A DNA stretch of 64,000 nucleotides from Bacteroidia bacterium (GTDB lineage Bacteria > Bacteroidota > Bacteroidia > Palsa-965): assembly GCA_025454955.1 (NCBI GenBank), contig JALONL010000010.1:101408-165407 (forward strand), read 5' to 3'. Under the pieces are notes generated by a model. It was not told the origin of the DNA. It saw nothing but the letters and a program-made list of their open reading frames with translations, and ran no database searches. Numbering within the stretch: the first letter of the stretch is position 1; the number at the start of each line of letters is the position of its first letter. The translations under genes were made by a program, and so were the position numbers. Below, in pieces: positions 25,793 to 33,185 of this stretch.

Positions 25793-25813
25793 GGTTAACT
25801 TTGAAGTTTAACC
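25793..25813 (+). promoter_or_regulatory. dinD -7 element within a 21-bp inverted repeat (candidate operator)
   Basis: TAACTTTG (25796–25803) matches the -7 consensus, 21 bp before the ATG. It is embedded in GGTTAAC-TTTGAAG-TTTAACC, an inverted repeat pairing 8 of 10 positions around 25803. A repressor bound here would block the promoter. DinD is SOS-induced in E. coli, so a LexA-like site is an obvious guess, but the site could also be for DinD or another protein. Confidence 0.5.
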
Positions 25814-25824
25814 TTAATTTATCC

Positions 25825-26670
25825 ATGAAAACAGAAGAAATCAATCAGCTATTTTCTCAGTTCGAAGCTGCTGCTGCCGAATTGGAAGGTGTAGAGTGCT
25901 GGAGCGCCAGAGAATTGCAGGAATTACTGGGCTACACCAAGTGGGAAAACTTTGAAAAAGTGGTTGTCAAAGCCAAAGAATCATGCAGCAATGCCGGCGA
26001 ACAGATCGGGTATCATTTTCCTGACGTCAGGAAGATGATAAATTTAGGGAAAGGTGCTGAAAAAGAGATAGATGACATACTGCTCACACGTTATGCCTGC
26101 TACCTGATTGCACAAAATGGCGACAGTCGCAAACCGGAAATCGCATTTGCGCAAAACTATTTTGCGGTACAAACCCGCCGTGCCGAGCTGGTAGAGCAGC
26201 GTTTACTTGATTATGAACGTGTAAAAGCCCGCGAAAAACTGAGCCATACCGAGAATCAGCTTTCTGCGGTAATGTATGAACGGGGTGTGGACAGCCAGGG
26301 TTTTGCACTCATACGCTCAAAAGGCGATCAGGCGCTTTTCCACCTCAGCACCCAGCAACTTAAACGAAAAATGGGCGTACCCGACAACAGGCCGGTAGCC
26401 GATTTTCTTCCCACAATCAGCATAAAAGCAAAAGACCTTGCTGCCGAAATGACCAGTGTAAATGTGCAGAACAAAGACCTGAAAGGATACAACCCGATTG
26501 AAAAAGAACATATTGACAACAGCAGCGCCGTTCGCAAAATGTTGCTCGGAAGGGGAATAAAACCCGAAAATCTGCCCCCGGCAAACGATATAAAGAAAAC
26601 ACAACGCAAACTAAAGAGCGAAGAAAAGAAGATATTGATTGACACTAAAAAGAAAAACAGAAAGAAGTAA
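25825..26670 (+). CDS. dinD: DNA damage-inducible protein D
   Basis: 281 residues from [13 protein letters not shown] at 25825, close to E. coli DinD (274). The N-terminal block [22 protein letters not shown] and the core [39 protein letters not shown] and [12 protein letters not shown] are the DinD hallmarks. The C-terminus is Lys-rich. E. coli DinD inhibits RecA-mediated strand exchange and disassembles RecA filaments; the same is assumed here. Two oddities: codons for [10 protein letters not shown] form a 30-bp near-perfect palindrome (26011–26040), and the same palindrome returns in a tandem array 215 bp after the stop. The promoter overlaps an inverted repeat. Confidence 0.93.
   Translation: MKTEEINQLFSQFEAAAAELEGVECWSARELQELLGYTKWENFEKVVVKAKESCSNAGEQIGYHFPDVRKMINLGKGAEKEIDDILLTRYACYLIAQNGDSRKPEIAFAQNYFAVQTRRAELVEQRLLDYERVKAREKLSHTENQLSAVMYERGVDSQGFALIRSKGDQALFHLSTQQLKRKMGVPDNRPVADFLPTISIKAKDLAAEMTSVNVQNKDLKGYNPIEKEHIDNSSAVRKMLLGRGIKPENLPPANDIKKTQRKLKSEEKKILIDTKKKNRKK
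26011..26040. repeat. 30-bp near-perfect palindrome inside dinD
   Basis: TATCATTTTC-CTGACGTCAG-GAAGATGATA is symmetric in 14 of 15 base pairs (mismatch at 26017). It codes for [10 protein letters not shown]. Its inner 28 bp recur five times in the downstream array. Confidence 0.85.
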
Positions 26671-26699
26671 AATAGCAAGGTCGTATCCATCCAGCCTTG

Positions 26700-26728
26700 C
26701 AGGAACTGGCATATTGGCGCAGTTCCTG
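26700..26728 (+). terminator. Hairpin downstream of dinD
   Basis: CAGGAACTG and CAGTTCCTG form a perfect 9-bp stem with an 11-nt loop, 30 bp after the dinD stop. No strong T-run follows, so it may be a stabilising hairpin rather than a terminator. Confidence 0.5.
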
Positions 26729-26828
26729 TAAGGTGGGGATTATCAACCACCACACATTTCTATGCTTTTTTTGATATGTTTATCTGATATAGGGTGATTG
26801 TTTGTGAGGTGTAAAATCGCGCCAGTAT

Positions 26829-27441
26829 TAAGTTTCCGGGTTTCAAAATATTCCGGCATACCCGATCTCTTTCTTTCCCAACCGATCATCTTCCTGACGT
26901 CAGGAAGATGATAATTTCATCAGGGATGCTTGTTTGCGCAGAATAAACTCCCGCCGGTTCTAAGTTTCCGGGTTTCAAAATATTCCGGCATAGCCGGTCT
27001 CTTACTTTCCCAAACGATCATCTTCCTGACGTCAGGAAGATGATAATTCCATCAGGGATGATTGTTCAAGAATTATAAACTCCCGCCGGGTTTAAGTTTC
27101 CGGGTTTCAAAATATTCCGGCATACCGATCTCTTTCTTTTCCAACCAATCATCTTCCTGACGTCAGGAAGATGATAATTCCATCAGGGATGCTCGTTTGC
27201 GAAGTATAAACTCCCACCGGGCTTAAGTTTCCGGGTTTCAAAATATTCCTGCATACCCGGTCTCTTGCCTTTCCAAACGATCATCTTCCTGACCTCAGGA
27301 AGATGATAATTCCATCAGGGATGCTCGTTTGCGAATTATAAACTCCCGCCGGGTTTAAGTTTCCGGGTTTCAAAATATTCCGGCATACCCGGTCTCTTAC
27401 TTTCCCAAACGATCATCTTCCTGACGTCAGGAAGATGATAA
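26829..27441. repeat. Tandem array of 4.6 units of 132 bp carrying the dinD palindrome
   Basis: Units begin TAAGTTTCCGGGTTTC at 26829, 26961, 27093, 27224 and 27356 (period 132, once 131). Each holds the palindrome ATCATCTTCC-TGACGT-CAGGAAGATGAT at 26885, 27017, 27148, 27280 (one central change, GACCTC) and 27412. The first part of each unit is the most constant (TTTCAAAATATTCCGGCATA). Read on the reverse strand, each unit codes a short [10 protein letters not shown] peptide followed by PGMPEYFETRKL, and ends in stop codons. The GATGAT(N)nGGGAAAG sequence beyond the palindrome also resembles dinD, so a core of about 45 bp appears homologous to the gene. Period and content exclude a CRISPR. 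Confidence 0.9.
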
Positions 27442-27688
27442 TTGCACCACTGAAAAAACAAATTATAATAACCAGAAGCACTACCAGTCACATTCCAAAA
27501 TATCACCTGTCCCGCCCTTCTATTGCAAGGCAAAGCGTGCGGTCGGGGCTAATTAATCCCTTTCGGTTCATTAAATCACCTTTCCTGCCGCCTGCTTTTT
27601 CCCTTCGGGCAAACAATATTCCCCCCGCCCCGCAGTTATCCTTACAGCCGGGCGCAGGCAAAGCCCGGGCTTTCGTATTTTTAGCGAG
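27442..27688. other. Intergenic region before the large surface protein
   Basis: No gene is seen. A 14-bp perfect palindrome AAAGCCCGGGCTTT lies at about 27660–27673, just upstream of a TATTTTTAG box and the GTG start at 27689. It could be an operator or part of the promoter region. Confidence 0.35.
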
Positions 27689-30600
27689 GTGAATTTGCAG
27701 CAGGTCTTTCGTTTTCGACATTTGCTGCTGCTGTGCTTTTTACTCTCAGGCACAGTGGCCGGGCTGCGCGCACAAACCTTCAGCAACCTGCGCACCCGCA
27801 CACTCGCCCCGGCCGATACGCTCCGGCTCGATACCCTCAGCATTATCCCCGAAACCTTTGTCCTGCGCCACGGCACCGACACCGTGCCCGCCTCCTGCTA
27901 CCGCCTCGATGCCGCCGCCGCCCGCCTCCTGCTGCTGCCCTGCGCACCGCGTACCGACAGCCTCAGCCTTTCGTACAAAGTTTTTCCCGTTTACTTTGCC
28001 GCCACCGCCCGCCGCAAAGACCCCGTGCAGCTTACCGCCCCGCCCGGCCGAAGCATAAACCCCTTTGTATATAAACCCGGCGAGCAAAAGCGCGACGACA
28101 TCTTCGCCATGAACGGCCTCAACAAAAGCGGCTCGCTGGCACGCGGCATTTCCTTTGGCAACAACCGCGATGTGTCGGTAAACTCCAGCCTCAACCTCCA
28201 GCTCTCAGGCCGCCTTACCGATAATATCGAGCTCACCATGGCCGCCACCGACGACAACCTGCCCATACAGCCCGACGGAACCACGCAGCAGTTGCAGGAG
28301 TTCGACCGCGTGTACATACAGCTTGCAGGCAAAGGCACACGGCTTATTGCCGGCGACTTTTTCACCACACGTCCGGCCGGATACTTCATGAATTACAGCA
28401 AACGCGGCCAGGGCCTTTACATAACCAGCCGCCAGCGCATGGGCAATGCCGCTTCGGCCGATTCGCTTAAACAGCCCCTGCTGCTCGTAACCGGCGGCGC
28501 AGCCGTGTCGAAGGGAAAGTTTGCGCGCAATATCGTGCAGGGCATTGAAGGAAATCAGGGCCCGTACCGCCTGCGCGGGGCCGAAAACGAATTGTTTATC
28601 GTGGTGCTTTCGGGTACCGAAAAGGTGTATGTGGACGGACAACTCCTCGTGCGCGGGCAGGAGAACGATTACATTATCGACTACAATACCTCGGAAATTA
28701 TTTTCACCGCCAAACAGCTTATCACCAAAGACAAGCGCATTGTAATAGAGTTTCAGTACACCGACCGCAACTATGCCCGCTCGCTCCTGCTGGCCGGTGC
28801 CGAATACCGCACACAGGGCTGGGGCCTGCGGCTACAGGCGTTTTCGGAGCAGGACAGTCGTAACCAGCCGCTCCAGCAGGCACTTACCGATGCCGACAAA
28901 CTCACGCTCACGCAGGTGGGCGATACACTGTTGCAGGCCGTAGTGCCCGGGGCCGACAGCGTGGGCTTTAGCGGCGATTTGGTGCTGTACCGACAAACGG
29001 ATACACTCGTAAATGCCGTGCTTTATCCCGATGTGTATGTGTATTCTACCGATGCGGCGGTGGCGCAATGGCGGGTAACATTTTCGTTTGTGGGTGCGGG
29101 GCGCGGCAATTACAGGCAGGTAAACGCATCGGCCAATGGAAAAGTGTTTGAGTGGGTGGCCCCGGTGGGCAATCAGCCACAGGGCGAATACGAGCCGGTT
29201 ATTTTGCTGGTTACACCCAAGCAGCGGCAGTTGGTTACGCTTGGTGCCGACCGGCGCACGAAGAAAAATGCCATATTCAGTGTGGAGGCGGCATACAGCA
29301 ACAACGACCTCAACACTTTTTCTGACGGCAACAGCGGCGATGATAAAGGATATGGGATTTTTCTTCGCGGATCAGATACGCTCAAACTGCGCGACTCGCT
29401 GAGGCTACTGGCCGATGTGAGTACCGAAATGGTGAGCCGCTATTTTACGCCTGTTGAACGCTACCGTGCAGTGGAGTTTGAACGCGACTGGAACCGCGGC
29501 TTTCAGAATGCAGGCGGTGCAGGCTGGCAAAATGCATCGGGCAGTGCGCTTTCGCTCGAAGCAGCGGCGGGGCAGCAACTGGCGCAGGGCGGTGTACAGT
29601 TGCAGCGTTTGGGCCTGGGCACGGCGGGCTACCGGTTTGGTATGTTTCTCGAAGGAAATAATTACACCGGTTTGCGCCATGCGTTAAATACCACCATTGC
29701 CCGGCGCGGATTCAAATTCACTGCCGACGGGAGTTTGCTCACCAGCACCGGCGCTGTGGGTGCCACTGAGTTTTTGCGCCACAAAGCAGCCGTGCAGCAA
29801 ATTGTGGCCAAAAAATGGATGATTGCCGCCCGCGAACAAACCGAAATTTCGCGCGTGCAAAAACCGCAGAGCGATACGCTGCTGGCCAACAGTTTCGGCT
29901 TCTTCGAGTGGGAAGTACGCGCCGGCACCGCCGACTCGGCCACACGTTCGTTTCAGCTTTTCTACAGCCGCCGTGCCGATAATCTTCCCACGGCACTCAA
30001 TCTCAAACAGGCTGCCGTGGCCGAAAACCGGGGCGGAAGTTTCGCGCTCAGACAAAATCCCAATCAGCAAATCCGCTTCACGCTCAACTGGCGCACCCTG
30101 CGCATTACCGATACTGTACTGGCTCCGCAAAGCCCTGAGAACACGCTTCTCGGCCGTTTCGAATACAACGCGCGGTTCTGGAAAGGAATAGTATCCGCGA
30201 ATACATTCTACGAAGCCGGTTCGGGCCTCGAAGTTCGCCGCGAGTTTTCGTACCTCGAAGTACCCGCAGGCCAGGGCACCTACACCTGGACCGATTACAA
30301 CGGCAACGGCGTAAAAGAACTCAACGAATTTGAAATTGCCGTCTTCACCGATCAGGCTTCGTACATACGCATATACACGCCCACCAACCAGTTCATACGC
30401 GTTTATACCAACCAGTTTACACAAAGCGTAAACATACGCCCCGCCGCGCGCTGGGCCAACGAAAAAAAGCTCAAAGGCTTTGTGGCGCGTCTTTCCGATC
30501 AGTTTGTGTATCGCGTAGAACGCAAAACCACCAATGGCGATGCAGCCGTGGCACACGTGCCGCGTTTGGATGATGCCAATGATGCCGAGCTTGTGTCGCT

Positions 30601-31246
30601 TTCGGCATCGGTGCGCAACACGGTTTTTTTCAATCAGCTCAGCAGCAAATTCGGGTTCGATTTTACCGTGCAGGACATTCGCAGCAAAACACTGCTCACC
30701 AACGGCCTCGAATCGCGCGGCAACACTTCGCGCGAGTTTCGTGTGCGCTGGAACATTACCCGCGCCCTGCTGCTCACCACCGAAACAAAGGAAGGCCTGA
30801 AAACCAACGGCAGCGAGTTTTTCGGCGCACGCAATTTCCGCATACGCTACTACGAAGTGGCACCGGTGTTCAGTGTACAGCCCGGCACCACGTTTCGTTT
30901 AAGCATTGGCTACCGCTATGCACAAAAGCAAAACGCCCCCGGCTTTGGCAACGAAAGTCTGTTCCTCAACAAACTCAGCACAGAAGTAAAATACAACGTG
31001 CTTTCCAAAGGAAGCCTCAACGCCGAACTGGCCTGGATAAGCATGAACTACAACGGAAGTCCCAGTTCGGCCGTGGCCTGGGATATGCTCGAAGCATTAA
31101 AGCCCGGCCAAAACTACACCTGGCGTGTAAACTGGCAGCGCGCGCTGGCAAACAACCTGCAACTTACACTGGGTTACGAAGGGCGTAAGTCGGATGCGGC
31201 AAAGGCCATTCATACGGGCAGTGCGCAGATCAGGGCAATGTTTTGA
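27689..31246 (+). CDS. Large exported surface/outer-membrane protein, unknown family
   Basis: 1185 residues with a GTG start, chosen because the signal peptide (RFRHLLLLCFLLSGTVAGLRAQ) begins directly after it and no ATG precedes it in frame. Residues 120–210 hold a striking conserved-looking block, GSLARGISFGNNRDVSVN, LQLSGRLTDNIELTMAATDD and NLPIQPDGTTQQLQEFDRVYI, which reminds me of a segment in Bacteroidota gliding/T9SS surface proteins such as SprA; I cannot confirm this. Later parts are rich in amphipathic strands (outer-membrane barrel-like). A calcium-binding-like loop, DYNGNGVKELNEFE, lies at about residue 870. The protein ends NLQLTLGYEGRKSDAAKAI without a T9SS sorting domain. Function unknown. 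Confidence 0.7.
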   Translation: MNLQQVFRFRHLLLLCFLLSGTVAGLRAQTFSNLRTRTLAPADTLRLDTLSIIPETFVLRHGTDTVPASCYRLDAAAARLLLLPCAPRTDSLSLSYKVFPVYFAATARRKDPVQLTAPPGRSINPFVYKPGEQKRDDIFAMNGLNKSGSLARGISFGNNRDVSVNSSLNLQLSGRLTDNIELTMAATDDNLPIQPDGTTQQLQEFDRVYIQLAGKGTRLIAGDFFTTRPAGYFMNYSKRGQGLYITSRQRMGNAASADSLKQPLLLVTGGAAVSKGKFARNIVQGIEGNQGPYRLRGAENELFIVVLSGTEKVYVDGQLLVRGQENDYIIDYNTSEIIFTAKQLITKDKRIVIEFQYTDRNYARSLLLAGAEYRTQGWGLRLQAFSEQDSRNQPLQQALTDADKLTLTQVGDTLLQAVVPGADSVGFSGDLVLYRQTDTLVNAVLYPDVYVYSTDAAVAQWRVTFSFVGAGRGNYRQVNASANGKVFEWVAPVGNQPQGEYEPVILLVTPKQRQLVTLGADRRTKKNAIFSVEAAYSNNDLNTFSDGNSGDDKGYGIFLRGSDTLKLRDSLRLLADVSTEMVSRYFTPVERYRAVEFERDWNRGFQNAGGAGWQNASGSALSLEAAAGQQLAQGGVQLQRLGLGTAGYRFGMFLEGNNYTGLRHALNTTIARRGFKFTADGSLLTSTGAVGATEFLRHKAAVQQIVAKKWMIAAREQTEISRVQKPQSDTLLANSFGFFEWEVRAGTADSATRSFQLFYSRRADNLPTALNLKQAAVAENRGGSFALRQNPNQQIRFTLNWRTLRITDTVLAPQSPENTLLGRFEYNARFWKGIVSANTFYEAGSGLEVRREFSYLEVPAGQGTYTWTDYNGNGVKELNEFEIAVFTDQASYIRIYTPTNQFIRVYTNQFTQSVNIRPAARWANEKKLKGFVARLSDQFVYRVERKTTNGDAAVAHVPRLDDANDAELVSLSASVRNTVFFNQLSSKFGFDFTVQDIRSKTLLTNGLESRGNTSREFRVRWNITRALLLTTETKEGLKTNGSEFFGARNFRIRYYEVAPVFSVQPGTTFRLSIGYRYAQKQNAPGFGNESLFLNKLSTEVKYNVLSKGSLNAELAWISMNYNGSPSSAVAWDMLEALKPGQNYTWRVNWQRALANNLQLTLGYEGRKSDAAKAIHTGSAQIRAMF

Positions 31247-31250
31247 AACA

Positions 31251-32399
31251 CTATTCTTTCTCTCTAATATCAATAAACTCTAATTTATTCTTCTCGTTAA
31301 CTCGTGCGTCAATCGTGACAATTTCACCATAATATTTCTTTACAATATCTTTTTGAGCTTCATTGGTAAAATATATTTTATGCTTCGTTTTCTTATCTGA
31401 ATTTTCAATCAACTGAATATAGTTTTTAGGTTGATTAGCTATTTCAAGAGATCCTGTAAGGGTGCTATATTTGTCACTATCTGATTCATTATTTTGAAAT
31501 AAATCAGAAGTAGAAATCTGGGTTGGTTTTTCAAATTTTATATCAGATTTTTTTCTTTGCAGAGGATATTGAATTTCTTTTTTGTCTCGCTGAATCACAA
31601 ACCCCACTCCCTTAATATTGTTTCCATCCGGAGCAATATGGCGGGTTGTATCAATAAAATTCTGAAAATACGAATCATCACTAATCCGTTCTCTTAATTG
31701 TTTGATTTTGCCTGTATTTACTAGATCTATACAGTCGAGCATCTCATCAATATACTTGGTGGGTGTCTCAAAGCCAGGGATTTCAAGTGTAAATATTGGG
31801 CGGGTCATTTTTAACCGTACGGCATAACTGGCTGCGATTCCGGCTGACAGATAAATTTGAGAAGCGGATTTAATAGAATCTGAAGTTGAACCAGAAGTTT
31901 TGTAGGGCCTGTTATTCAGTCTTTGTATGGTACGAGAATATAATGTTCGAATACTACTTATGCGGGGAATAAATTCGCCTTCGTTAACCATACCATTCAT
32001 TACCTCTCCCCCGTTGGCAATAGAAAAAAAGATTTCATCATTATCTAGTTCTATTCCTTTTAAAGAAAGGTGTCTCAGAAAATTAATCCGATCGAAAAGA
32101 TCTCGGAGTTCATTCAGAATATCTTCATTAATATTCCCTGAAAGTCCGTGAGCAACCATGATTTCCGCATCTCTGTATTTCTGACATTGATAAGCCATTG
32201 TTGCCGCGCTGGCAAAAAGTTTACTACGGGTCGGTTCCAGATCAAATCGATCAATTAACAATAATGCAGCATTTTTCTCCAGGTCAAAGGCTTCATTTAG
32301 TAATCTAATTCGCTCTCCTTCATTGTGTTGAAATCGCAAAGCCAATGATTGCTCATAAAGCAGCATTGCCTGGTCATGAAATTCTTTAGGAGTAGTCAT
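31251..32399 (-). CDS. Unknown helical-repeat (TPR-like) protein, partner of nuclease-like gene
   Basis: 382 residues, not recognised. Residues 1–110 are helical and TPR-like (EFHDQAMLLYEQSLALRF, LFASAATMAYQCQKYRDAEIMVAHGL). Residues 110–260 are mixed and helical. The last 60 residues (KNYIQLIENSDKKTKHKIYF, VKKYYGEIVTIDARV, LEFIDIREKE) look like a small beta-barrel domain. It overlaps the upstream gene by 4 nt (ATGA), so the two are translated together. Both are AT-rich, unlike the flanking GC-rich surface-protein and kinase genes, pointing to horizontal acquisition. A supportive role for the nuclease-like protein is inferred from this coupling only. Confidence 0.65.
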   Translation of the reverse strand: MTTPKEFHDQAMLLYEQSLALRFQHNEGERIRLLNEAFDLEKNAALLLIDRFDLEPTRSKLFASAATMAYQCQKYRDAEIMVAHGLSGNINEDILNELRDLFDRINFLRHLSLKGIELDNDEIFFSIANGGEVMNGMVNEGEFIPRISSIRTLYSRTIQRLNNRPYKTSGSTSDSIKSASQIYLSAGIAASYAVRLKMTRPIFTLEIPGFETPTKYIDEMLDCIDLVNTGKIKQLRERISDDSYFQNFIDTTRHIAPDGNNIKGVGFVIQRDKKEIQYPLQRKKSDIKFEKPTQISTSDLFQNNESDSDKYSTLTGSLEIANQPKNYIQLIENSDKKTKHKIYFTNEAQKDIVKKYYGEIVTIDARVNEKNKLEFIDIREKE

Positions 32400-33046
32400 A
32401 TTTTAGATCTGAAGTCTGTGAGAACAGCGGGCGATTCAAACTCAGTCGAAATTACATAAACTTCGGCAGTTTTTCTGGCCTTTTCACTTTGTTTTATGCC
32501 CTCTTTGAGCCTTTGTTGTGCATCTTTTTTGTTTCGGGTGCCTTTGGCTTCAATAAAAGCACACGTAGTTGGTTCGGAAAGAAAATTTTCTTCGTCAGCA
32601 ATAGAAGACTCAGCTAACACAATATCTACACCATCTCCTTTTGCTCTTCGTTGAATTGCTTTTAGATTTGTAAATGAATCAATGATCAATAAAGCAGCTC
32701 CATATCCTGCAAACTCTGCTGTCTGCTCCATGTCTTCATAACCCATTTTTATTTTGACAATGTCCCAGCTAAGATTTAATTTTTCATTGAAACAACCAGA
32801 TACCGTGATTGCTTTGGGAGAAAGATGCTCCCGAACCTCAAGCAATATTGCACACGCGTCTGCCCAAGTATTTAGAAGATGTGGACTAATTGATGGTAGT
32901 TTTCTAATTGTTTCAATGCTTATTTCGCGCATAGAGAAGATATTGTGAATAAGACGATTGATAGGTAGGTTTGAGTAGTTTTTTATTTTTATCAATATGG
33001 GTTTATGATTTCGGCCGGCAGTAATTTTTATTTCTTTAAACCCCAA
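32396..33046 (-). CDS. Putative PD-(D/E)XK-type nuclease, first gene of an AT-rich pair
   Basis: 216 residues. No family is recognised, but an ordered set of residues fits the restriction-endonuclease fold: Glu111 in a helix (TAEFAGYGAALLIID), Asp141 at a strand (GVDIVLAES), Glu166-x-Lys168 in the next strand (CAFIEAKGT), and a Gln/Lys-rich helix (AQQRLKEGIKQSEKA). The region before residue 100 (helical, with Trp61 and Trp94) could bind DNA or a partner. It overlaps the next gene by 4 nt. 139 bp of AT-rich sequence lies upstream. The nuclease function is inferred from motif order and not proven; loss of any of these residues in relatives would weaken it. Confidence 0.6.
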   Translation of the reverse strand: MGFKEIKITAGRNHKPILIKIKNYSNLPINRLIHNIFSMREISIETIRKLPSISPHLLNTWADACAILLEVREHLSPKAITVSGCFNEKLNLSWDIVKIKMGYEDMEQTAEFAGYGAALLIIDSFTNLKAIQRRAKGDGVDIVLAESSIADEENFLSEPTTCAFIEAKGTRNKKDAQQRLKEGIKQSEKARKTAEVYVISTEFESPAVLTDFRSKI

Positions 33047-33185
33047 AATAAATTTATCCTGAATAACTTGTTAATCGTATAAACAAATATAAACATGTAA
33101 TAAGGCCTTATGCAAGGATAGCTGTTTGTAAGCGAATAAATATTGTATTCCTTTGCCAATTAGGGTTTTATGATTTCAAATAAAA

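Noticed and set aside
26829..27441. Possible CRISPR array
   Set aside because: The period is 132 bp and nearly the whole unit is repeated, not short repeats with unique spacers. There is also no cas gene nearby.
27336..27533. Small reverse-strand gene with [10 protein letters not shown] similar to DinD
   Set aside because: It is a unit of the repeat array plus flank, ends at stop codons within the array, and most units contain further stops. Treated as repeat content, not a gene.
31251..33046. Type II toxin–antitoxin pair
   Set aside because: Both proteins are too large and neither has a known TA fold; a nuclease-plus-scaffold module fits better.
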